Below, one piece after another: positions 6,421 to 14,346 of a DNA stretch of 46,262 bases. The number at the start of each line of letters is the position of its first letter. Positions within the stretch are counted from its first letter, which is position 1. The notes beneath the pieces are model-generated. The model searched no databases and was not told where the DNA came from. It saw only the letters and a list, made by a program, of their open reading frames with translations. Source of the DNA: Acidobacteriota bacterium (lineage in GTDB: Bacteria; Acidobacteriota; Terriglobia; Terriglobales; Acidobacteriaceae); contig JAFDVV010000075.1 of assembly GCA_018268775.1 (NCBI GenBank), positions 1-46,262 of the forward strand, written 5' to 3'. The position numbers were made by a program, and so were the translations under genes.

Positions 6421-9400
6421 TTACTGACGCGCTGTCACTGTCAGATTCAGGGTGACGGTCTGGGAGAGTTGCGCTCCCGAGGTTGTGGTGGCGGTGACCT
6501 GATATTGGTAGGTGCCCGGCGGTGTGTAGCGAAGATTGGGATCGGCAAGCGGAAGGCTCCCTCCACTGCCGCATCCGTTCGCGAAGAGTGCGGTGACGGC
6601 GAGAAGCGCGATCATGAGCGAGGCGCGGCTCCTGCGGAAGAAGAAGATGCCGAAGGGCAGGAGGCAGAGCGCGACGGTTCCGTTGGCTGTGGTGGCTCTA
6701 CTGGCGCTTGCGGGTAGTTCGGTAACAGTGTTGATCGTTGCGACCGAGCTCTGTGGGGATGCGTTGCTAAGGGTGATGCTCGACGGCAGCAGGGAGCAGG
6801 TGGCGTACTGTCCGGGGCTGACTGGCGTGCAGTGGAGCACGACGGTGCCGGTGTATCCGTTGAGCGCGGTGAGGCTGAGGTTGTAGTTGGCGGGGCGCCC
6901 GCTGGTGACGGTGAGCGAAGAAGAGATCCCGCCATCGACGGTGAGCGCGATTGCTCCCGCCGGTATTCCTGTGCCGCTGAGGGGGACGGCGAGAGGCGAG
7001 TTCGGGTCGGAGCTTGTGATGGAGAGGCTTGCCGTTCTCGCTCCGGTGGTGGTTGGTGTGAACGTGATGGAGATGGCGCAGCTTGCCCCGGGGGCGAGAA
7101 TCGTTGTCGCGCACGGCGTGGTCACGGCGTAGTCGCCGGTTGTGGAGAGGGCGATGCGGCTGACCGGCGCGGTGCCGGTGTTGGCGAGCGAGAGCGTGAG
7201 CTTCGAAGATGAGCCCACCGTTACGTTGCCGAAGTCGAGGATTGCGGGACTGACAACGAGGTGCGACTGCGCTCCGCTGCCGGTGAGATTGACCGTAAGC
7301 GGGAGCGTGGTCAGCGACGACGTGATGCTGACGGCACCGCTGCGCGTGCCTGCCTGCGTGGGAGCGAAGGTGATCTGCAGCGTGCAGCTTGCGTTGGGGG
7401 GCAACTGCGATCCTTGAGTGGGGCAGTTGCCTGCGACGGTGTAATCGCCCGTGGCTGCTATGCCGGTGATGGTGGCGGGAGTTGTGCTGCCGTTGGTGAC
7501 CTGCACCGGAAGCGTGGCCGTTGTGCCGACGAGTACAGAGCCGAAGTCGAGCGCAACGGGAGAGAGGACAAGCGTCGGTGGCGTGGCGGTACCGATGAGG
7601 CTGATGAAGTCGAGCGAGGAGCTCGAGTCGGAGGAGATCTCGAGCGCGCCGATGACGTTGGCGATGGACTGCGACGAGGATGCCTGGGGTGTGAAGCTGA
7701 CGGTGATCGGGCAGCTTGAGCCGGGGACGACGGTGGCGCAGGTTGTGGTGACGGTGAAATCCGGTGTGTTGGAGAGCCTGTTGATGTGGATCGTGGCGGT
7801 GCCAGTGTTTGCCAGCGTGACTGTCTGCGGCGCGGAGGCGTTGCCGCCGGAGGTTGCGGCGAAGGTGAGCGAGTTCTGGGAGACCGTGTAGGAGACGAGC
7901 GGGGCTGTGTTCGAGGGCGTGTTCACCGTGAACGGCGTCGCGGTGCCTGTGAGGTCGACGAAGTCAGGGCTTGAGGCCGCGTCGCTCTCGATGACGAGCG
8001 TTCCGGCGTCGGTGTTGAATGGCGCGGGCGAGGAGCCCTGCGCAACCTGGTTGATGGGCGAGTAGGTGAGGGTGACGGTGCAGCTCTGAGCGGGCGCGAG
8101 TGTTGCGGCGCAGGTTGTGGTTGCGAGGAAGGGCCACTCGCTGGTGACGCGGCGGATCGTGAGCGACCCAGTGCCGGTGTTGGTGAGTGTGAGGGTGCGC
8201 GTGGCCGTTTGTCCCGAGGCGAGCTGGCCGAAGTTGAGCAGTCTGCCGGGGAGGAGCGCGCCGGAGATCGCGAGCGAACCGGAACCAATGCCGAAGCCTT
8301 CGACGTAGGCGAGACCGTTGCGGGTTGCGCTGCCGTCGGTGGGCGTGGCCTGGGCGAAGAGCGTTCCTGTGATGCTGCTGTTGGTGAGAGGGAGAAAGGT
8401 GACGGAGAAGTTGCAGGAGGCGTTTGGCGCAAGCGCAGCGCAGGGTGGATTTGCGAGGACGAACTGGCGCGGCAGAGAGAGTGCGAGCGTAAGCGACTTT
8501 GCGGTGAGGTTGTTGATGGTGAACTGGCGCGTGAGTCCGAGGGTGGAGGTCGCGGCAGGTCCGTAGACGGCCTGGTTGGGGATGATCTGAAGGCCGGTGT
8601 CCTCACTGGTGTAGGCGCCGGTAAGCGCGACGCTGAAGGTGCTCTGCGGAGACCCGGGGGCGGAGCTGGTCACTGGAATGGAGAGCGTCCCCGTGACGGT
8701 TGCGTTTGTGGGGATGAAGGTGACGGCGATGGTGCAGGTGGCTCCCGGTGTGAGCGTGCCGCAGGTCGTGGTCTGCTGAAAGCTTGTCGAGGTCGACGAC
8801 GGCGCTGCGATCTGGAGGTTGTAGATGCCGGTGTTGGTTAGCGTGATGGACTGCTGGGTTGCAGTGGGGCCGGGTACGTTGCGAAAGACGAGCGCGTTGG
8901 GATTGAGCGAGAGTCCGGGGTCGGGCAGGCCGTAGGCGGTGAGAGATGCAGAGGCGGATGCGGTGCCTGAGGCGATGGTGAGGTCTCCCGTGGCAGGCCC
9001 TGATGCCGTGGGCACGTAGGCGACCTGGACAAAGCAGGAGGCGTTGGGTGCGAGCGAGCCTCCACAGGGAGCGCCTCCGGTTGCGGCGTTGGCGATGACG
9101 AAGTCTCCGGTGGTCGTGGGTGTGGAGAGATTGGCCGTCGTCGCGGTGAGATTTGTGAGGGTGAAGAGCGTGGGCGCGCTGGAGCTGTGGACGGCTACGG
9201 GGCCGAAGTCCTGCTGCGTTGGCGTGAGTATGAGGCCGGTGAGTGGGAGGCCGGTGCCGGTGAGCGAGAGTGCGTAGGGGCTGCCACTGGAGGACGAGGC
9301 GAGCGTGAGTGTGGCGCTCGATGGGCCGGCTGCGGTGGGAAGGAACTGGATCCCAAGCCAGCAGTTGAAGCAGGAGCCGATGGCCGACACAGTGAACGCG

Positions 9401-12261
9401 GAGGAGGGTGGCTGGCCGTGACCGTAGCCGATGTCTTCGACGAGGACGGCGCCGAAGCTGCCGCTGGTGGTTGCGGTGAGCTGCGAGAAGGGCTGCGTGA
9501 TCTTGTACCACTGAACGATGGGCTGCCCGATGGGGGTGCTGCCGAGGTCGAGCGTACCGTTGTTGGAGGCGATGATCGCTGTCGCCGTGCCGCTGAGGTT
9601 CACGTAGGCAGGCGTGGTACCTGCTCCCGAGGAGACGGAGAGGATGCCCTGGCGCGCGCCTGGCTGCGAGGGGGCGAAGGTAATGACGGCGGAGCAATTG
9701 GTTCCAGCGGCCAGCACGGAGGGACAGTTGGTCGAGCTCGTGAAGTCGCCGGTGAGCGAGAGCGTGAGCGGGAAGGACTGCGCGCCGGTATTGGCGATGG
9801 TTGCGGTCTGTGTAGCTGGAGATGTGCCGGTGACGACGACCGTATTGGGGAAGTTGAGAGATGTGGGAGTTACGGTGAGGGCAGGGTTGACGGCGGTCCC
9901 GCCCGCTCCGGGCTGTGGAATCGTCTGCCCGGTGACGAGAACGCTGAGGCCCTGGTCGAGCGCGAGCGTGACAGAGTCGGAGGAGGTCTGCTGCTGCGAG
10001 AGGTAATCGATTTGGATCTGGCAGACGGTGTGTGGCTCAAGCAGCGAAGGGCAACGGTCGACGACGGCGAAGGGCGAGGACGGCGGAAGCGCGACGCGCG
10101 AGTGTTGGATGGGAGAGGTGGAGTTGTTGGAGATGTAGAGGTAACGGGAGAGGCGAAGGCTTCCAGCAGTGCTGAACTGGGTGCCGAAGGCGATCTCGGT
10201 TGCGGAGAGGTTGAGAGGCGAGGGATCGATGTAAGAGGTCAGCGTGAAGCTATTGCTGGCTCCTGGATTGAATCCAGCCGTAAAGCCGTGGCCGAAAGTA
10301 TCGGTCGGCGGAACGGTGAGGGTGAACGTTATGTGGCAACTCGCTGCCGGCTGCAACAGTGGAATGCCGCCAGGTGTGGGACAGTCGGTAGTTGTTGCGA
10401 GGGGGCTTGACGGCTGATTGTTGGTAAGGAGAAGCGGACCCGTCTGTGTTGACTGGCTCATGTTGGTGATCGTCGTCGTCAGTATGGCCGATGAGGGAGC
10501 GGGACCGGCGATGATTCCCGTATCGGCTTCGCGAGAGGCAAACAAGACGGGTGTTGCTGCCCTGGTAAATGCGGGAATGCCGATGACCTGCGCTGTCGCG
10601 TTGGAGGCCTGAGCGGTAATGGTTCCAGGACCGTTTTCATTGAGGATGATGTTGCATTCCTCGCCAGGACCCAGTTGCAACGGACAGTTGTGGCTAAAGG
10701 TAAAGCTGGTGGCAAATAGTCGAACGTTCGTTGCAGCCGCTGAACCGAGGTTTCGGAGAATGACGTTCGGCGCGGCATCCGCGGAAAATGCGAGCGACGG
10801 CCCTGCGGTCAAGTTGAATTTTGCGAGGAAAGCCCCCGAGCCCTCGCACACACTGCCGTTACAGGAACCTGGCGGGACGATTGCATCGCGCAGGCTCGAG
10901 GGAAGTGCCAATGTCGGAGTTCCGAGTAGAGGTAGATCGTAGACCTGGGTCGTTTGCTGGGTAGAGCCCGCTTGCGTCGCCACGGCCCCGGCAAAGATGG
11001 GCTGGCCGGTGGAGTCCGTTACAACGGAGGCGATGTCTGTTCGCAGAGCGGGGAAGGAGCCGTTGTATCCTCCCAGGCGGATGCTTCGGTCGAGTATTCC
11101 CTGCGATGTGATGTGGAATGCGGCAGAGCTGCCGATGCTCGAGATGGTGGGAAGCGGCAGCAGAACGTACGAGAGTGCAACGGTTGCCCATGCCGTACCG
11201 TCTGGCGCGGCGGTGACGACTGATTGAGCGCCGGGCGCGAGAAGCGTCGAGGAGAGAACGCGGGAGCCATCGAGCGGCATACGTATGACGCTCTGGTAGT
11301 CGACGGAGACCAGCGGAGACGCGACGGTCGCAATGGGGAACTGGCCTCGTGCCAGCGTTCCGGAGAAGAGAAGGGTCTGGGTTGTGTTGTCGAGCGTGAG
11401 AGATGTGACGCCGCTGCCCGGGATAAACGTCGAGAAGACGAAGCTGTTGCCTGCGGGTGCGAGCTTCGAGAGAAAGCCGGAGGTGGTTCCGAAGATCCTC
11501 GGCACGACGGCAGCGAGTGTAGGGTAGCCGGACGAGGTTGTGTATCCGGCGATGTAGGTATTGTCCTGCGCGTCGGCGACGAGAGCAGCGGGGGCTGTGT
11601 CTCCGCCGAAGCCGCTGAGGTAGGTGGCGTAGACGAGTGAGGTGCCTGTTGTGTTGAAGCGTTCGACGAAGCCATTGCCGAAGCTGCCCGATGCGGGTGA
11701 TTGGATGATGGCGGATGGTGTGACGGGGAGCGTGGCTGCAAAGATACTGCCGGTGACGAAGACGGCGTCGGCGGTGGCGGCGATGGCGGTGACGGCCGTG
11801 CGTCCACTGCCGGTGTAGGTGACGAAGACAGGGTTGAGGCTGGGGTCGAACTTCGCGATGAAGGAGTTTGTGGAGGCGTCGGCGCGTGTGGGAAAGGCAG
11901 CTCCAGACGTTCCAGTGATGGTCCCGGAGTTGGTCGTTCCGGTGACGTAGACGTTGCCGGCGGGATCGAGGGCCATGGCGATGCCGGTGTCTCCCGCTGC
12001 GCCAAACTGCGCCTGGGCCAGCAACTGAAGGGCGCCGGGGTCGGTCTTGAGAATGCGGACGCCGTCCTTCTGGTCGTAGAGAAGGTAGAGATTGCCCGCG
12101 CTATCGACCTGAACGGAGTTGAACTGTCCTTTACCGGCGGCGGCGCGCAGCCCTGCGAACGCAAGCTGCTGCGCATTTTGAGAGAGAAGAGAAAGAGACG
12201 TCGCGGCAAGGAGCGCGATAACGGAGAGAGTCGTCGACAGGAGCCCGGGGAGTCGCTTCAT
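6421..12261 (-). CDS. Giant secreted beta-propeller and ASH-repeat surface protein with internal membrane anchor
   Basis: A protein of 1946 residues from ATG 12261. A TTG nine codons upstream is possible but less convincing, because MKRLPGLLSTTLSVIALLAA is a normal signal peptide. Residues of about 35-440 resemble SBBP beta-propeller blades (DSAGNLYLLY, DPAGNVYVTG, DAQDNTYIAG). Then follow roughly ten ASH-like 'choice-of-anchor D' Ig repeats. Each has an LxFGxVxVG-type start, a TLTNTG segment, and two cysteines flanking a 'LxPxxxCxIxVxFxP' strand. The last ~180 residues are an Ig-like domain split by two hydrophobic stretches with RRSR between them, and a GC motif (FANGCGSGG). The protein probably sits on the cell surface and may mediate adhesion or polymer binding. 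The ligand is unknown. It is a single gene, convergent with ribBA. Confidence 0.85.
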   Translation of the reverse strand: MKRLPGLLSTTLSVIALLAATSLSLLSQNAQQLAFAGLRAAAGKGQFNSVQVDSAGNLYLLYDQKDGVRILKTDPGALQLLAQAQFGAAGDTGIAMALDPAGNVYVTGTTNSGTITGTSGAAFPTRADASTNSFIAKFDPSLNPVFVTYTGSGRTAVTAIAATADAVFVTGSIFAATLPVTPSAIIQSPASGSFGNGFVERFNTTGTSLVYATYLSGFGGDTAPAALVADAQDNTYIAGYTTSSGYPTLAAVVPRIFGTTSGFLSKLAPAGNSFVFSTFIPGSGVTSLTLDNTTQTLLFSGTLARGQFPIATVASPLVSVDYQSVIRMPLDGSRVLSSTLLAPGAQSVVTAAPDGTAWATVALSYVLLPLPTISSIGSSAAFHITSQGILDRSIRLGGYNGSFPALRTDIASVVTDSTGQPIFAGAVATQAGSTQQTTQVYDLPLLGTPTLALPSSLRDAIVPPGSCNGSVCEGSGAFLAKFNLTAGPSLAFSADAAPNVILRNLGSAAATNVRLFATSFTFSHNCPLQLGPGEECNIILNENGPGTITAQASNATAQVIGIPAFTRAATPVLFASREADTGIIAGPAPSSAILTTTITNMSQSTQTGPLLLTNNQPSSPLATTTDCPTPGGIPLLQPAASCHITFTLTVPPTDTFGHGFTAGFNPGASNSFTLTSYIDPSPLNLSATEIAFGTQFSTAGSLRLSRYLYISNNSTSPIQHSRVALPPSSPFAVVDRCPSLLEPHTVCQIQIDYLSQQQTSSDSVTLALDQGLSVLVTGQTIPQPGAGGTAVNPALTVTPTSLNFPNTVVVTGTSPATQTATIANTGAQSFPLTLSLTGDFTSSTNCPSVLAAGTNCSAVITFAPSQPGARQGILSVSSGAGTTPAYVNLSGTATAIIASNNGTLDLGSTPIGQPIVQWYKITQPFSQLTATTSGSFGAVLVEDIGYGHGQPPSSAFTVSAIGSCFNCWLGIQFLPTAAGPSSATLTLASSSSGSPYALSLTGTGLPLTGLILTPTQQDFGPVAVHSSSAPTLFTLTNLTATTANLSTPTTTGDFVIANAATGGAPCGGSLAPNASCFVQVAYVPTASGPATGDLTIASGTASASASLTAYGLPDPGLSLNPNALVFRNVPGPTATQQSITLTNTGIYNLQIAAPSSTSTSFQQTTTCGTLTPGATCTIAVTFIPTNATVTGTLSIPVTSSAPGSPQSTFSVALTGAYTSEDTGLQIIPNQAVYGPAATSTLGLTRQFTINNLTAKSLTLALSLPRQFVLANPPCAALAPNASCNFSVTFLPLTNSSITGTLFAQATPTDGSATRNGLAYVEGFGIGSGSLAISGALLPGRLLNFGQLASGQTATRTLTLTNTGTGSLTIRRVTSEWPFLATTTCAATLAPAQSCTVTLTYSPINQVAQGSSPAPFNTDAGTLVIESDAASSPDFVDLTGTATPFTVNTPSNTAPLVSYTVSQNSLTFAATSGGNASAPQTVTLANTGTATIHINRLSNTPDFTVTTTCATVVPGSSCPITVSFTPQASSSQSIANVIGALEISSDSSSSLDFISLIGTATPPTLVLSPVALDFGSVLVGTTATLPVQVTNGSTTPATITGIAATGDYTVAGNCPTQGSQLPPNASCTLQITFAPTQAGTRSGAVSITSSLTTLPLTVNLTGSGAQSHLVVSPAILDFGNVTVGSSSKLTLSLANTGTAPVSRIALSTTGDYAVTTPCATTILAPGASCAISITFTPTTTGARTASLSITSSDPNSPLAVPLSGTGIPAGAIALTVDGGISSSLTVTSGRPANYNLSLTALNGYTGTVVLHCTPVSPGQYATCSLLPSSITLSNASPQSSVATINTVTELPASASRATTANGTVALCLLPFGIFFFRRSRASLMIALLAVTALFANGCGSGGSLPLADPNLRYTPPGTYQYQVTATTTSGAQLSQTVTLNLTVTARQ

Positions 12262-12393
12262 GGTTATCTGGCCGCGGTTACAGCACAAGGTGCGGCCTGC
12301 CCTTCATATCCATGGATACACGTGAGTTTAGTTTTTAGATCGGTGTCTTCGTTACGAAGGTTTCAGATAGTTCCATTTTGGGAAATACATCGT

Positions 12394-13050
12394 TTATGGG
12401 AGTGATGATGCGGGTGCAGGATGGGGGTTGAGCAGGTAGCCAAGTCCGCGGCCCTGCATCTCGGCGAGGAAGGCGGGGTGTTCGGAGTACTGGATGGCCT
12501 GCATCCCAAAGGCGAGCGCAGCGTCGATGTTCTCGCGCTTGTCGTCGATGAAGAGAATCTCTGTGGGAGGGGTCTTGAGCCCTTCGGCTGCGACGGCGTA
12601 GATGGCAGCCTCAGGCTTTGCCAGTAGCAGGCGGTAAGACCAGACCTGGTGATCGAAGGCGGAGAGCCAGTCGAATTTGCGGAGAAGGCCGTCGGTCATG
12701 GCATCTCCGATGTTGGAGAGGATGCCGGTGCGGATGCGGGCGGCCTGGAGCTGGCGGGCCCAGGCGACCATGGGGAGGTTGAGGCGGGTCCAGAGCTCGA
12801 CGTCGGCGTCGATGAGGCCGTTGATCTGATCGGAGGTGAAGGAGCGTCCTGCGCTTGAGGCGACCTTTTGCCAGTAGTCGACGCCGTTGAGTTCGCCCCG
12901 GTCGTAAGCGTGGCGGAAGGCCCAGTAGCCATGGTCGAAGGCGGGTTCATCGATGCCCGTAATGTGGAGCATCCGCTTCCACTGGGTGGGGTCGGGAGAC
13001 AGGGAGAGAACCTGGCCGTAGTCGAAGAGGACCGCGTTGATGGAGTTCAT
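12394..13050 (-). CDS. HAD-family phosphatase, YihX-like
   Basis: A 218-residue HAD-superfamily hydrolase. Motif I is LFDYGQV (nucleophile Asp10) with Gly rather than the second Asp. The same D-x-G arrangement occurs in the YihX (alpha-D-glucose-1-phosphate phosphatase) branch. Motif II Ser is in ILSNIGD (about 112), motif III Lys in LLAKPEAAIY (145), and motif IV is FIDDKRENIDAA (169-170). An alpha-helical cap lies between motifs I and II. A sugar-phosphate or nucleotide phosphatase role is plausible, but the substrate cannot be read from the sequence. A terminator sits just upstream, so the gene probably has its own promoter. The giant surface-protein gene starts 132 bases downstream on the same strand. 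Confidence 0.88.
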   Translation of the reverse strand: MNSINAVLFDYGQVLSLSPDPTQWKRMLHITGIDEPAFDHGYWAFRHAYDRGELNGVDYWQKVASSAGRSFTSDQINGLIDADVELWTRLNLPMVAWARQLQAARIRTGILSNIGDAMTDGLLRKFDWLSAFDHQVWSYRLLLAKPEAAIYAVAAEGLKTPPTEILFIDDKRENIDAALAFGMQAIQYSEHPAFLAEMQGRGLGYLLNPHPAPASSLP

Positions 13051-13082
13051 GGGCTGTTGTTCATTGTAGGGGAGCGGGCAAA

Positions 13083-13122
13083 GGAAAAAGCGCCAGACCG
13101 ATTACGGCGGCCTGGCGCTTTA
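13083..13122 (-). terminator. Rho-independent terminator downstream of the OmpA gene
   Basis: On the minus strand AAAGCGCCAG and CTGGCGCTTT form a 10-bp stem around a roughly 15-base loop, followed by a T run (the plus-strand A run at 13085-13089). It lies about 190 bases past the OmpA-family stop and 33 bases before the HAD start, so it separates the two transcripts. Confidence 0.75.
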
Positions 13123-13200
13123 TCCTGGAAAGGGGTTGTGGTGCGTTGAGAGAAGATGCCATTGCGGGATTGCACGTTCGTTGATGGCGCACAAACCGCA

Positions 13201-13259
13201 AATCCTTCGACTTCGCCTCTCGCGATAGAACCGCGAGAGGCTTCGCTCAGGATGACACC
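13201..13259 (+). repeat. Dispersed repeat, copy D (enlarged hairpin)
   Basis: AATCCTTCGACTTCG, then a perfect 9-bp hairpin CCTCTCGCG/CGCGAGAGG (13216-13240, loop ATAGAAC), then CTTCGCTCAGGATGACA. The ends match the other copies and the orientation is the same, but the middle is longer and strongly palindromic. It lies between the OmpA stop and the OmpA terminator, so it would be transcribed in that gene's 3' untranslated region. Confidence 0.7.
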
Positions 13260-13307
13260 TGAATCAGTGACTCGTGATCATCCGATGTCCCATCGGTCGA
13301 TACGACC

Positions 13308-14066
13308 CTAGTGGCTGTTCATAGCCGTGGTCGCGGACTGGTCCATGTTGGTCATCAGCTTTACCTCGACGCGGCGGTTCTTGGCGCGGCCGGCGGAGGT
13401 GTTGTTGCTGGCAACCTCCTGGTCCTTGCCGATGCCGATGAGGTAAAACTTGTGCGGCGCGATGTTGTACCTGGTGGAGAGGTAGTTGACGACGGCATCG
13501 GCGCGGCGCTGGCTGAGGCCGTAGTTGTAGTTTGCGTCGCCGGTAGAGTCGGTACCGCCGGTGACGGCAAGAATGTAGGCGCGCTTCTCAGCCAGGCTGG
13601 CGGCGAAGTCGTCGAGCGTCTTCTTATCGGAGGAAGTCAAGACAGACTTGTCGAAGCCAAAGGTCACGCTGACATCGGCGATCGATTTGTAGTTGTCGAG
13701 GTTGGCGATGACTCCGCTAAGAGTGTCGACGCGGTTGTAAGCCTCCTGCGCGGAGCGGCCTGCGGTGTCCGCGGACTGGCCAGCCGCCTGGGCGTGCTGC
13801 TCGGCGGCGTCGGCTGCGCTTTGCGCCGTGGCGATGCCCTTCTGCGCGCGCTCGTCGGTGTCGACGATGGTGCGATGGTCGGATGCAGTCTTGGCATCGA
13901 GATTGTTGGTCTGCTGGACGACAGGAGCTGTCTGTGAGCGGACGTAGTTCTTGGTGGAGCAGCCTACAGTAGAAGTGAGTAAAAACGCACCGGCCAATGC
14001 AGCGGTATAAATAGAGCCGGTCTTTCCGGCAGAAGCGAAGTTGAAACGTGTCGTTTTGGAGCTCAT
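13308..14066 (-). CDS. OmpA-family lipoprotein with coiled-coil linker
   Basis: A 252-residue protein from ATG 14066, eight bases after AGGAG. An upstream ATG directly abuts that AGGAG and is unlikely. The N-terminal signal ends in a possible lipobox (TVGC, Cys36). The Thr at -3 is unusual, so lipidation is likely but not certain. Residues of about 45-120 are Ala/Gln/Asp rich with heptad-like spacing, probably a coiled coil reaching across the periplasm. Residues 131-240 are an OmpA/MotB peptidoglycan-binding domain, with FGFDKSVLT, SQRRADAV and RAKNRRVEV. It should tether the outer membrane to peptidoglycan. It is divergent from uvrC across 280 bases. Confidence 0.9.
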   Translation of the reverse strand: MSSKTTRFNFASAGKTGSIYTAALAGAFLLTSTVGCSTKNYVRSQTAPVVQQTNNLDAKTASDHRTIVDTDERAQKGIATAQSAADAAEQHAQAAGQSADTAGRSAQEAYNRVDTLSGVIANLDNYKSIADVSVTFGFDKSVLTSSDKKTLDDFAASLAEKRAYILAVTGGTDSTGDANYNYGLSQRRADAVVNYLSTRYNIAPHKFYLIGIGKDQEVASNNTSAGRAKNRRVEVKLMTNMDQSATTAMNSH

Positions 14067-14346
14067 TTGGGTCATCTCCTGTAATCGCAGCACTTGGATA
14101 GCCGCTGACTTGGTTCACATGCTTCGAGAGTGCAATCCGGTTGCCAAATTGCTTACGCCTTTAACCTATTTAGAATGAATGGAATTGCGCAGCGCTTTGC
14201 ATGTAGCGGAAATTTCGACGCATCAGAGTGTATGGAACTTTTGTTGTAGATTTGCGTCAAATCTACCCGGGCAACCTGGCGACGAAAAGACGAATACACT
14301 TGGTAACTAACCCCTCTCGTACCATCACTTCGGTACGGCCGGAGTA
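14067..14346. other. Divergent ompA/uvrC intergenic region with a perfect palindrome
   Basis: This is the longest gene-free stretch (280 bases) and has no credible small reading frame. It is locally AT-richer than its surroundings, as expected of promoters. GTAGATTT (14246-14253) and AAATCTAC (14259-14266) form a perfect inverted repeat with a 5-base spacer, the geometry of a dimeric repressor site. A second small hairpin (CGTACC/GGTACG, about 14319-14338) lies just before the uvrC start. No clear -35/-10 pair could be assigned. Confidence 0.5.

Noticed and set aside
9187..10410. Plus-strand frame of 407 codons inside the giant surface-protein gene
   Set aside because: Gly/Arg/Glu-rich shadow caused by high-GC third positions. 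The opposite strand encodes a continuous, clearly domain-structured protein.
11019..12209. Second long minus-strand frame within the giant gene
   Set aside because: Ser/Pro/Arg-rich shadow of the propeller-encoding region, with no domain features.
13201..13259. The repeat hairpin as a terminator of ompA
   Set aside because: The stem is strong, but no T run follows on either strand. A better terminator lies at 13083-13122.
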